This document shows positions 10,791 through 21,787 of a stretch of 64,000 nucleotides of DNA, one piece after another. Each line of letters begins with the position of its first letter. Positions within the stretch are counted from its first letter, which is position 1. Made by a program: the position numbers and the translations under genes. The stretch covers positions 204,372 through 268,371 of the forward strand of contig VKON01002621.1 of the NCBI GenBank assembly GCA_009741485.1. Direction: 5' to 3'. A model generated the notes under the pieces. That model did no database searches. It worked only from the letters and a program-made list of their open reading frames with translations, and was not told the origin of the DNA. The DNA is from Malurus cyaneus samueli. Taxonomy: Eukaryota > Chordata > Aves > Passeriformes > Maluridae.

Positions 10791-12460
10791 CAGGGCAGGC
10801 TCACAGCCCCCATTTGCTGCCAGATGGTGCCCCTGCACTCCTCATCTGCCCTGCACTGGTCACAGGGATGCTGATGGACCCAAAAAACCCTCAGGGATTT
10901 CCATTAGAAGCTGCTTCTCTCCCTACAACTTTCCCTCGCTGTCCAGTGGGGATTCTCCCATTAGGATGTTTTCTGTTAATTTAAACAAATAATTTCCCAA
11001 ACAGTTTCTGCCCACAAAACCCACCAGGAGCAGGTTGTCAGCAGATTTAACAGCTTTTCTGTCCTCTCTGCTTCCCTGTGGGCAGCTGATGGCAATCCTG
11101 CCATGGCCAAAAAATACAAAATCTGAGCCTGAGCTATGATCAGACAGCTCAAAAGGAGCAACTGGGATTGTTTCTGCCACAATTAAGTCAAAGCATAGCA
11201 GGGTTAAATACCAATAACAAAGAATTTAAATGTAAATTTAAAAACCTAATTAGAATCTAAGCCATTATGAGTTTGCTGCTTTCTCTACGTGAATGTTTGC
11301 TTCAGTAAAATTTGGGCTCTCAGAGGTTCACAGGAATCTGACACAAGGGGACAAAGGGTTTAAAAATGTCTGAGGAAGTGGGGGAAAAATGTGTGGCATC
11401 ATAAAACAGCAGCTCCAAAAGGGAATGCTCTCCTAAGGGCTCTGTGGCATCTGCTCCTGGTTCACCAGCCCTGCAGAGCCTCCAGGGATATTCTGGGTTA
11501 TTCTGCCTCTGGGCTTTGCCCTTGGAATGCATTTTTAGCTTTTCAGTGGAAGAGTTTGTGCTACAAAAGACACAGGAAAGCACGGGATGAATGCAGACCA
11601 TGGTCAAGAACAACAAAGAAGACTCAAGCAGGACACAAGGCAGAGTTTTGAGATTTCCATGTCCTGGGTTCAACACCAGAGCTCCTTGAACCTACACACC
11701 CGTGCCACCAGCAGCCCCTGGGCACCCCAAATGGACAGCAGGGAGCTGCCCCAAGCACCAGGAGCCAAATTCATCCCTGGCAGCACCTCCAGGGACAGCA
11801 GGGAGCTGCCCCAAGCACCAGGAGCCAAATTCATCCCTGCAGCACCACCAAGGAGCTGAATTTCCCCCGACCCTGCTGCCCTCTGCACGAGGAACATGGT
11901 GCATTTTCCACCTCCCATCAGCCTGAGGAGCACAACTGAGCTCAGGACATTGTCCCAGGAAATTCAGAGCGAGGGAAGAGAAGATTTCAGGACAAAAAGC
12001 TGCTCCTGGAGCAGGAAAATTTCTCATCTCTCTAAGCTGACCTTGTGTGATAAAGCCTGAGCACAGAGCAGAGCAGTGGGCAGCACGGGAAGGCAAAAAA
12101 ATCCCAGAGCAGCAAAAGCAACTGAGGCCAGCAGAGAAGAGATGGAGGAGGAAGAAAAAGGGGCACTAAAAATAGTGTGCAATTATTGACAAATATTCTG
12201 GAAATGCAGGGAACAGCTGAGCCCACACTGGTCCTGTTTGTGGCCTGAGTGGCTGGTGGGGCTGGCTGGGGACAGCCACTCATTGTCAACAAAACAGACC
12301 CTGGAAAACAGAAAAGTGCCTCAGAAAAGGCACTGATGGGCTCTCAACCAAGCGAGACCGGACCCCACCAAAAATAAAACCGGGGAAAAGATGCGCGGAG
12401 ACAAAGGAGGGAGAAAGAGCTGCGGTGGCCAGCACGGCCCGACAGTGGCACCCGGCGGCC
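10790..12460. other. ACACA intron 27, unique sequence with a 60-bp duplication
   Basis: Mostly unique, AT-balanced intron. At 11,735-11,794 and 11,795-11,850 a 60-bp unit (ACAGCAGGGAGCTGCCCCAA...) is repeated almost exactly. No exon detected on either strand. Confidence 0.7.
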
Positions 12461-12464
12461 ATGG

Positions 12465-13330
12465 GGACACAGTGCGACATCAGAGCCACCAGGGGACACA
12501 CCAAACCACCGTCCTGGGGACACACTGACCCCTGGGACACACCAAACCACGTGCCTGGGGACACAGTGCGACTCAGAGCCACCCAGGGGACAAAACCAAA
12601 CCACCCTCACCTGGGGACACAGTGACCCTCAACCACCCAGAGACTCACCACCCTTCCTGGCGAGGCAGTGACGACCGTCAAACTCACCAGGACAACCCAG
12701 CCACTGTCCTGGGGACACACCGCGACATCAGAGCCACCAGGGACAAACCAAACCCACCGCCCCTCCTGGGACACACTGACCCCTGGGACACAGCAAACCA
12801 CACCTCCTGGGGACAACAACTGCGACATCAGAAGCCACCAGGGACAAAACCAAAACCACTGTCCTGGGACCACACTGACCCCTGGGACACAGCAAACCAC
12901 CCTCCTGGGGACACACTGCGACATCAGAGCCACCAGGGGACACACCAACCAACCGTCCTGGGGACACACTGCGAACACAGAGCCACCAGGGGAACACACC
13001 AAAACCACCGTCCTGGGGACACACTGACGCATCAAACCAAACCCAGCTAGACACACCCTACACGCCGGGACACACTGACCAGACCAGGGGAAAACCAAAC
13101 CACTGTCCTGGGGACACACTGACCCCTGGGACACACCAAACCACCGTCCTGGGGACACACTGCGACATCAGAGCCACCAGGGGACAAACCAAACCCAGCT
13201 CAGCCACCCTCCTGGCTGAGGGTGACTGACCCCTCAAACCAAAGCAAACTCAGCCACTGTCCTGGGGACACACTGACCCCTCAAACCAAAGCAAGCTCAG
13301 CCACCGTCCTGGGGACACACTGACCCCTTG
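12465..13330. repeat. Minisatellite, about 50-55-bp units
   Basis: Tandem units around 'CTGGGGACACACTGCGACAT' plus 'CAGAGCCACCAGGGGACAAA' plus 'CCAAACCACCGTC'. Unit length varies because a shorter 'CTGACCCCTGGGACACACC' variant is interspersed. About 16 units. Followed by a short CR1 tail at about 13,360-13,420 (TTCAAGGTCCTTCCAACCC). Confidence 0.85.
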
Positions 13331-13964
13331 GACATGGACAAACAGCCCAGCCCACAGCAGGGGATAGGAGATGAGCTTCAAGGTCCTTCCAACCCAAAGC
13401 ACTCTGATTCAATGCTTCTCTAAGTTCTGATAATCAAGTTTTCTGTTTTTTCAATGAATTAGAGATGCCACCCTTCTCTCCAGACAGGGCAGCAAGAGCT
13501 GATGCTTTTGGTTATAATATAGATGCAAATCTAATTGAAAATCAAGCTATGCCAACCCCAGAATTTCATATAAAACTCTCATCTTGGTCTGCTCCATCAA
13601 AAAATCCTGTGCTATAAAAGATGTCACCTTATCCAGCAACAGCAGCGAGAAGAAACAGAGCCACACAAACAGTTAGAAAGGGCTGGCAGGAAGGGGACAG
13701 AGACTGTTTGACTGTTCTGCATTAAAATCCCGATTAATTGATTATTCTGTCTGGAATTGCATCTTTTGGAAGGCTCAGGATTCAGAACTGAGATCCCAAA
13801 GGTAAGTTACTCCCCAAGCTGAAGTCAAACATCACAAAATACACAAAACCTTCACCACACTTCCACGAACCCCCTTTCTGCACCAATCCCACTGCGAATT
13901 TTCTTTGCCAGGACAGAAGGATGAGCCCCTCCCCAATTCCCAGTTCCAGGGGCTGGGATCTGAC

Positions 13965-14083
13965 CTGTTGGGATGGGAGGTGGGCAGCATGAACTGGAAC
14001 TCCACCACACACGTGTTGTCCTTCAGCTGGCGGTGCTGGACGCTGTTCAGCTCATAGGCAATGTAAGCCCTACGAACATACAC
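13965..14083 (-). CDS. ACACA: ACACA coding exon 27
   Basis: Residues 1152-1190 plus two bases: [20 protein letters not shown] then [19 protein letters not shown], ending AG before donor GTCAGA. In mammals an optional 8-codon exon (GNIPTLNR) can follow here; I found no such exon downstream. The phase requires the next exon to start with one base completing Arg, which exon 28 does. Confidence 0.96.
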
Positions 14084-14477
14084 CTGGGGACACAAACACC
14101 CTGTCAGTGCTGGGCTGAGACCTCCAAAGGACTCAAAACCACACAGGCACCTCCAAATGAGCAGCTAGATAAATTGAATTTATTGAATTCAATTCAAACT
14201 CAACCCGAATTTAAAGCTGTTCTTTGAGGAAGGCCAGTCTGGCAGGTCAGAACCATCAGGACTGTGATCCTGTCCTCGTTTTCTCCCTTCAACCACCTCA
14301 ATCTTCACACAATTTGACATTTCACTCGATTATGAATGTTAATGCTGTTAAATGCCAGACTCCAAGCATGCTCAATTCCACACAACCTACAGCTCTCTCA
14401 GATCTCACAGAGTGACAGCACTCAAAACAAACCATAGAAAAATTTAAAATTTTGTTTTTCAGTGGGAATAAACTTAC

Positions 14478-14567
14478 CTCCAAAGCTGCCATTCTCACCA
14501 CCTGGTTACTGTGGTAGAAAAAGTTGGGAAGCACATCGAAGATGGATGTTTCGGACAAAATGAGTTT
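14478..14567 (-). CDS. ACACA: ACACA coding exon 26
   Basis: Residues 1122-1151: [20 protein letters not shown] then [10 protein letters not shown]. 30 codons, phase 0; acceptor CTCTCCTAG, donor GTAAGT. The 394-bp intron after it is unremarkable. Confidence 0.97.
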
Positions 14568-14692
14568 CTAGGAGAGATCACATTAAGCAGAAATTTGAAA
14601 CAGATAAAAGCTGGACACCAAACCAATCCAACTGAAAGGCACAGGGAGCCTGTGAGGAGGAGCAGGGAGCCAGGAGAGAAGGCTGGGGGTAC

Positions 14693-14806
14693 CTGCAGGT
14701 TCTCGATGCAGAATTGGTGCCCGTACATGTCGATGGCTGACAGGAAGATGGACTCCACTTGGTTGTGTCGAAGCTCATAGGAGGGCAGGTGGGAAGCAAT
14801 GAGAAC
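14693..14806 (-). CDS. ACACA: ACACA coding exon 25
   Basis: Residues 1084-1121: [20 protein letters not shown] then [18 protein letters not shown]. 38 codons, phase 0; acceptor ATTTGCCCAG, donor GTACCC. The 1.4-kb intron before it is unique sequence with no element I recognise; the 125-bp intron after it is plain. Confidence 0.97.
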
Positions 14807-16188
14807 CTGGGCAAATAAACACAGAAAATGTCAGGGCAAGAATGCTGGGCTGGCAGCTCCAGCTGAACCAGAACCCATCCTGAGGAAATTCCAGACCCTC
14901 CCATGTGTTCTGCAGCACTCGGGTGATGCCACAGAGCCTCTCCCCTCCTCAGCCCCGTTTGACTCTGCTCCCTTTTTGAGTTACTGGCAATTCCCCAAGG
15001 GGAAGAGGAGCAGTTTCAGTCGGGTTCCATCAGTGATTGAGCATTGCAGAGCTGCAGTCCCAGGGATTGCAGGAGATGCCCACTGTTCGTGGCAGGGAGA
15101 AGCTGTGGGGACAGCACAGCCACGCTCAGCTCCCCAGCAGGGCAGGGCATACACAGGGCCAGGCACCAACTGCCCAAAGTGAAGGATGAACAGGAGGGAA
15201 ATGGAAGCAATAGCAGGGAAAATGAAGTGGAAGAGAGCACAAGGACTGCAGCACCATCCCCATCCAGCATCAGCCCCCAGTGACTGCGGGGAGGTTCAAT
15301 ACCAGAACGGTTCAAGGACACAAACCCAATCCTGAAGGAAACAGAAGGTCACTGAGCAGCTTCAAACACCTGCTCATTTTCAATAGGCAAGCTCTGAAAT
15401 AAAAGGAGAGATCCCCCAAAGCTTTCCTGCTTTAGACTTTTAGGCTGGAGATGGGGAGCGTGGAGTGAGAGGCGTGATCAGACACCGGGGTCAGCGTTAT
15501 CAGGAAACCACTGATCCCTCTCACCCCTTCCTGGCAACACAGGGAGGGCTCAGCTGAGCTGCTGAAGAGGAAGCTCACCACAGAGTCTGTGTGGCTGTGT
15601 GACATTCAAATCAGCTCTGCACCACACTCTTGGAGCTGACAGCACCAAGAGCTTTCCCAATTATTTCCAGGTTAAGACAAAAGCGACAAAGCGCAACTCA
15701 AAGATGGAAGGAATCCTGCTCAAGGCCAATGTAATTTTTGGTGATGTTTCCTCAGCAGCTGCAAAAAACATCTGGTTCCTGTGTAAATTTTCTCTCTGCA
15801 CACACAGAGCCATAACTGTAAGGAGCTGAGGAGCCTGGAGAGCACATCCTGGGTGCCTGTGCTGGTCAGGCTTGCAGGTGACAAAGCCACCAGGAACCAC
15901 AGTGACCACGCATTTCCACTTCCTCTGTCACACAAACCACGGGCAACTCCCACCTAACTCCTCTGTGAGCCAGAAAAAAACCTTTTGGAAAAGGAGGGAC
16001 AAAGGAAGGCATGTTAAATTTAAATATTACAGTGATTGGGAATGCACTGCCATGGTACCCTGTCACCATGGTTAATCACCATTAATTAGCTTCACTGTCA
16101 AAGCTCACAGTAACCTCCTGTCCCCATTTGCACAGGGATCAAAACATGAGGAGATGAGGATGTCCCCAAGGGGCCCAGGGTGGCTCAC
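14807..16188. other. ACACA: ACACA intron 24
   Basis: Unique sequence between exons 24 and 25. I see no repeat element, RNA gene or extra exon. Confidence 0.6.
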
Positions 16189-16302
16189 CTGGCGCGCTCG
16201 CAGGGCCACCTTGGCGTTGGTGGTCTTGCTGAGCTGGGTCAGCTCCGTCAGGATGTTGATCAGCTCATCTGTCAGGGTGGGGTCACGGCCACACAGCTGG
16301 TC
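16189..16302 (-). CDS. ACACA: ACACA coding exon 24
   Basis: Residues 1046-1083: [20 protein letters not shown] then [18 protein letters not shown]. Exactly 38 codons, phase 0; acceptor GCTGCCAG, donor GTGAGC. Conserved central-domain helix. The 4.3-kb intron before it carries the LTR-like element and the polypurine tract. Confidence 0.97.
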
Positions 16303-16519
16303 CTGGCAGCACAGAGAATGGGAAATGCTCAGAACAGAGAGAAAACATCACCCATCCTCCCTCTGAGGGGTTTGAGAGTGGAACACCAACACACACTCAG
16401 AGCTGGAGCAAACCATCCCCAGAGTCCCCACCTGAATTATCCTGGAATGCCCTGCTGACAAGGACACAAATATTCAGCTTTTAACAATTTTACACACATA
16501 AATAGAAGGTGAAAATGAT

Positions 16520-17147
16520 GCCTGATGATTTTTGCCTTTCTTTTCATGTACCCTTTTATACTTTTATATCTTTTTTATGCTTTCTGTACCCTCTATGCAT
16601 CTGCCTGTACTCCTTAGCCCATATGCTTGTAATTGCTGAAGTCTGATATTCCAGCTTAATTTAGGAATTCTGCTGGGCAGAGAGACCAAACATCCTAAAG
16701 AAGGGCTCAGTGTGCTCTGTGCTATCTTAAACCTGAGCTCCAGCCTTGGGTGAAGCCTTCTGTCCAGAACATCTTGTGTAAACTGAGCTCTGACCTCATC
16801 TGGGGGAGATTCATTAGAATAGGGGGACATTACTGCATTTGTGAAGTTTCTTATTGGGGAATCCTATATAGATATGCTAATTCCTGAAACCTATAAAACT
16901 TGTATCTTATTGGGGAATCCTAGATAGATATGCTAATTCCTGAAACCTATAAAACTTGTATCTTATTGGGGAATCCTAGATAGATATGCTAATTCCTGAA
17001 ACCTATAAAACTTGTACCCGTGCTGTACACGGGGGTGCATTCTGCCATCAAGTTGTGCACCTGGGATCCAAATCCCGAGATAAAACCCTTTTTTATCCCC
17101 TTAACCACATCTGTGTCATTATTAAAAACTGGCCTTTCAAGGCAACA
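16520..17147 (+). mobile_element. Probable solo LTR of an endogenous retrovirus
   Basis: Contains three exact-length 56-bp direct repeats (16,850-17,017), each ending in a TATAAAA box. They are followed by a likely start region (CCCGTGCTGTACACGGGGGT), CGAGATAAAACCC, and an end at CAAGGCAACA with the CA expected at an LTR terminus. Tandem repeats just before the TATA box are typical of U3 enhancers. No internal gag/pol/env reading frame is present, so this would be a solo LTR. The left limit is a guess; family unknown. Confidence 0.45.
16850..17017. repeat. 56-bp direct repeat, three copies
   Basis: Units at 16,850, 16,906 and 16,962 differ at only one or two bases. Each carries TATGCTAATTCC (octamer-like TATGCTAAT) and TATAAAA (16,892, 16,948, 17,004). 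Lies inside the LTR-like element. Confidence 0.95.
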
Positions 17148-17149
17148 AA

Positions 17150-19640
17150 AGAAGGGACAGGCACCATCTCACATCCTCCTGTTTGTGGCACGTTTTGGCA
17201 CCCAAACACTTCAAAAATGCTGATTTGTCAAAGACTCAGTAAAACATTTCCCATTACCTGGTTTCAGATTTCTATCAATGCAAAATTCAAAGAGCATAAA
17301 TAGTAGCCAGACACCTTGTGGATCATAAAAAGATCAGCAAACCTTCCCCACAAAGGGTGATCAGAGTTACACTGCCAGAGAACCCCCTGATGTCCACTGA
17401 AAAAAAACACCTCAAACCCAAAAATTCTCAACAATTCCACAACGACAAACTTTGTGCAGCTTCAGCCAACTCCAGAAAAAAGATCTGTCATTCCTCTGAC
17501 AAGCAAAGCTAACTAAGCCCATGAATAATGAACTGCATTTTCTGCCAAGGTACAGGACTGATTCCATAATATTTCTTTTAACCAGAGAATCCTGGAGCTG
17601 AGGAAATCCACAAGCTTACCTGACTGTCCAAATTGGCTGGATAAAACAAAAAACTGAAGAGCAGAACTTCCAGTATTAATACTGCTCCAAAACTCTTCTG
17701 AATTCGTCCATTCAAAAAAAATGCAAACAGTAAAGACTTTCTTCCAAAAATAGTTTCAATTCCCATGAACAATCCCACAGTCTTCAACAATTCTTGTGAG
17801 CCTCTTCCCTCCCACCCCGAAGCTGGAAACCCTCTAGGAGCCTCTGATGTGCTTCTGCCACACAGCACTTAACAGCTTGTCTTGATAAATTAATCATAGC
17901 AGGGAAATGTGAGCTGGAACAGGGATTTGCCACGGCAAAGAGATGCTGCCTGAAAGTTTGAAAAGATCTGAAACACCTACAGGTCAGAATAGGTCATGAG
18001 AAGATGCAAAAATAGAAAAGGATGAGGGGAAACCTCTGTGCAGCAGGTTGGATTAACAAACCTGCCAGGGAAAAGAAAGTAAAAACCAAATAATATCAAA
18101 GTGCCATAGAGGGAGTAACTAAAACCAGCTTGTAGTCCACAGGATTCCAAAGCTCAACAGCTTTTCCCCCACATTGCTCCTGATCCCTTTGTTCCTGGAA
18201 CCCCAGGAATGATGACACAGATGGCTCAGGGACACAGACCATGCTCAAATCACTGATAAAACATCTGAGCTCAAACTCTGGTTAGACTGCTGTCCCTTCC
18301 TGACTAGTCCTGGGTCACCAAACATGGGTGTGAGCGTTCCCAAAGAAAGTTCTGTGTTTTTATCCACTGCAGGACTCTGTGGGGACTCACAGTGAGTAAT
18401 TCAAGAGCTGCCTCTGTCAGATTTGGAACACAAACTGCTGGCTTTTGTAACATTGCTGCTCCAGGGAACAGCAATCCCACAGCACAGTTCCATCCTGCTC
18501 AGGCCAGGACGTGCACAGCTACAGCACAGAAAATGAACATGCAACAACAAATCACACCCTATTTCAACAAATATGTGAAGGATGAAGCACTTCCCACCCT
18601 GCCTTCAGTGCCTGCTGGCTACAGAAGGTGAATGATGGCATTGCTGAAACCATCCTCGGAGCCCCTGTTAATAATGGGACCATCAATAACAGCCAGGGAG
18701 GCTGCCCTGGCAGGACAGACTGACCCCACCCCAAAAACACCCAACCTGCCCTGGGTGCCACCAAATGTGTCAGAAAGAGTCATGGGATGGAGGGAGAGGA
18801 GCAATGGTCTCTTGGCTGTGTCTGGAAGCTCAGGGACACCCAGCTGTGCCCAGGGTGCCCACAGGAACATTGTCCCTCCTGTGCCCCATGAGGTGGCACC
18901 GTGGCCTCACCAAAGGTGCTGGATAAGCACGAGTGACCCTTCCAGCAAGCTCTGCCAAAATGGGACCTTAAAAATGAGTGCCAGTCCTAATGGGAAGGAT
19001 AACCCAAAGAAAAGCGCAAAGGAAACCTCTCCAATGTCTCCCAGCCCAAGGAGCCAACAAGGCACAGCCCACACCAGGTGACAAACCAGAGCCAAGGTTC
19101 CAGCCCCATTTTAGCAGGGAATAATGGGATGGCCACAGCAAACTGCAGCCAGGCTCTGGCTGTGGCAGCAGAGCCTCAGCCCCGCTCCGACACGGGCTCA
19201 CGCCTCGCCGGCACCCCGTGTAATTACACACTTGAGTGACTGGACTCTGAAGAAAATTGAAGGCCTGAGCTGTGAACAGCTGCCATTTTCTCTCTCCATC
19301 ACGCCAGCGTGATTACTTGAGAAATGAACAGCCCCGGCTCAAAGCTACTCCAGAATTCTCAGAGGAAATATGGCTCCGTGTTCAAATAATGAGATTCTTA
19401 AGGCAAGCGTTACTTACAATCACACCGCACACCAAAAAGGGAAAGGGGAAAAAAAAAGGGGGAAAAGGAGAGCCAGAAAAAAGAATGCCAGGGTCCTTAT
19501 GTCTTACAAATGAGAATTTAAGAAACCCAGCCACAGTCGAGGAAAATTATGACACTTTTTTTTTTTTGCTTTGGAGAGTTATTTCGTGGATGGCTACTTT
19601 GGATGAATTTCTAGCAGTTACAGAACACATTATGCTTGTA
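17150..19640. other. ACACA: ACACA intron 23, unique part
   Basis: Unique intron between the LTR-like element and the polypurine tract. No exon, RNA gene or clear transposon recognised. Confidence 0.6.
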
Positions 19641-19643
19641 AAA

Positions 19644-20247
19644 TAAGAGAAGAGAGAGAAGGAAAGAGAGAAGGAAAGAGAGGAAGAGAGAAGGAAAGAG
19701 AGGAAGAGAGGAAGGAAAGAGAGGAAGGAAAGAGAGGAAGGAAAGAGGAAAGAGAGGAAGGAAAGAGAGGAAGAAGAGAGGAAGGAAAGAGAGGGAAGAA
19801 AGAGAAGGAAAGAGAGAAGGAAGAGAGGAAGGAAAGAAGAAGAGAGAGGAAGGAAGGAGAGGAAAGGAAAGAGAGAAGGAAAGAGAGAAGGAGGAAGAGA
19901 GGAAGGAAAGAGAGGAAGGAAAGAGAGGAAGGAAAGAGAGGAAGGAAAGAGAGGAAGGAAAGAGAGGAAGGAAAGAGAGGAAGGAAAGAGAGGAAGGAAA
20001 GAGAGGAAGAAAGAGAGGAAGGAAAAGAGAGGAAGGAAAGAGAAGGAAAGAGAGAAGGAAGGAAGGAAGGAAGGAAGGAGAAGGAAGAAGGAAGGAAGGA
20101 AGGAAGGAAGGAAGGAAGGAAGGAAGGAAGGAAGGAAGGAAGGAAGGAAGGAAGGAAGAAGGAAGGAAGGAAGGAAGGAAGGAAGGAAGGAAGGAAGGAA
20201 GGAAGGAAGGAAGGAAGGAAGGAAGGAAGGAAGGAAGGAAGGAAAAA

Positions 20248-20284
<37 letters not shown>

Positions 20285-20366
20285 AGAAAGAAGAGAGAGA
20301 GAAGGAGGAGAGAGAAAGAGAGAAGAGAAATAGAAAGAAAGAAAGAAAGAAAAGAAAGAAAGAAAA

Positions 20367-20422
<56 letters not shown>

Positions 20423-20498
20423 GAAAGAAAGAAAGAAAGAAAGAAAAGAAAGAAAGAAAAGAAAGAAAGAAAGAAAGAAGAAGAAAGAAGAAAGAGAA

Positions 20499-20551
<53 letters not shown>

Positions 20552-20570
20552 GAAACAGAAAAACAGAAAG
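19644..20570. repeat. Polypurine microsatellite (GGAAAGAGA)n, (GGAA)n, (GAAA)n
   Basis: About 930 bp almost purely A and G on the plus strand: GGAAAGAGA-type units to about 20,050, GGAA to about 20,245, GA/GGA to about 20,330, then GAAA to 20,550. On the ACACA transcript it is a continuous U/C tract beginning about 15 nt after the exon 23 donor. Mirror-symmetric purine tracts of this kind can form triplex (H-) DNA. The 370-codon Ser/Phe/Leu frame across it is an artefact. Confidence 0.98.
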
Positions 20571-20584
20571 CAGCAGACACTTAC

Positions 20585-20709
20585 AATGAGCATTGTAACC
20601 AGCAGGTTCTTCTTGGTGACCTGGGCATGGGAGAAGATGTAGTTCAGCACCGCGTTCATGTCGCTCTTGTTCTCCTCACGAAGGGTGAAGACACACTTGT
20701 CATAGTGAC
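20585..20709 (-). CDS. ACACA: ACACA coding exon 23
   Basis: Gly1004 (split) to residue 1045: [20 protein letters not shown] then [20 protein letters not shown], ending in Ile. Thr in VFTLREE replaces Ala of other vertebrates. Acceptor GCCTGCAG, donor GTAAGT. Unusually, the donor is followed within about 15 nt by some 930 nt of TTTC/TTCC pyrimidine repeat in the transcript. Confidence 0.95.
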
Positions 20710-20864
20710 CTGCAGGCAGAAATGCACATTTCTTTTCCAGTCTTCACATCTCTGTGGCGAGGAATACGAGTTACTAGGTGTGTCTTTATTTTTCTACATG
20801 TATTTTTTTAGAATCTCCCTGGCCTGGCACCTGAAGCGATGGGAGGAAGATGAAGAGAGAGTGT

Positions 20865-21135
20865 TCACAAGGGATGGAGTGCCAGGACAAGGGGGAATGG
20901 CTTCCCACTGACAGGGAGTAGGGTTAGATGGGATATTGGAAACAAATTCCTCTCTGTGAGCATGGGGAGGCCCTGGCACAGGGCGCCCAGAGCAGCTGTG
21001 GCTGCCCCTGGATCCCTGGCAGTGCCCAAAACCAGGAGCACCCTGGACAGTGGGAGGGGTCCCTGCCCACAGTGGGGGTGGGAACAAGATGAGATTTCAG
21101 GTTCCTTCCAACCCAGACCATTCTGGGATTCTCTG
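20865..21135 (+). mobile_element. CR1 LINE 3' fragment
   Basis: Contains GACAAGGGGGAATGGCTTCC, GAGGCCCTGGCACAGGG, CTGGATCCCTGGCAGTGCCC and GGTTCCTTCCAACCCAGACC, ending GATTCTCTG. Truncated, in ACACA intron 22. Confidence 0.85.
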
Positions 21136-21688
21136 TGGTCCACACAATCAATTTGGGAAGGAAGCATTCCCAAAATCACCTACTGCAAATTTTAATTCAA
21201 ACATCCCACTCCTATTAAACAACTCCAACACCAAATGCCTCCTTTGTGAGCAATACTGAGGGAGGAACAGGGAGCTCAGACTTCCATTCAAATGACAACC
21301 AAAATGAAATAACAGCAAAAAGCTTTGCACCATCCTCTGCTACCAGCAAATTGAAGTGGAAATGAATCTGCAGTACCATTAGGCTGGGGCAGGTAATGGA
21401 GCAGGACAAAAGAAGAGCTGAATCTGAACTACCTGTAAGAGCCAGAGCTTTGGAATTAGCCAGGGCTTCATTGCCATCTTGTGCCTGGATCCAGCAGTGC
21501 AAGGGAGTGATTTCATTTCTCAGCTTCAGCCTGAGCTGGGGACAGGAGCTCCTCTACAAACCCAGGCTGAGCCTTCAACGCCAGCCTGTACAGCTCACCC
21601 TCAGCACAAAGTCAGGGCAAACCTGCTCCACGTTTTGGGGCCAAACAGGAGCCCTGCAGAAATGCAAACTTGATGGTGCCAGACTCAC

Positions 21689-21777
21689 CATGCTGGAACT
21701 GGGTCTCCACCTTGAGGTACTGCCGGAGCAGATCCATCACCACAGCCTTCATGTGGCCCCGGATGCCACTGCGGTAC
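21689..21777 (-). CDS. ACACA: ACACA coding exon 22
   Basis: Arg974 (split) to residue 1003 plus one base: [20 protein letters not shown] then LKVETQFQH. His at the end (QFQHG) replaces the Asn I recall in human and chicken; it may be a species difference or a base error beside a poor-quality array. Acceptor TCCCCTCAG, donor GTGAGT. The next intron (979 bp) has a CR1 fragment. Confidence 0.94.
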
Positions 21778-21787
21778 CTGAGGGGAG

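Noticed and set aside
19547..20659. 370-codon Ser/Phe/Leu-rich open frame on the minus strand
   Set aside because: Translation of the TTTC/TTCC microsatellite. Its first codons only happen to overlap exon 23 of ACACA.
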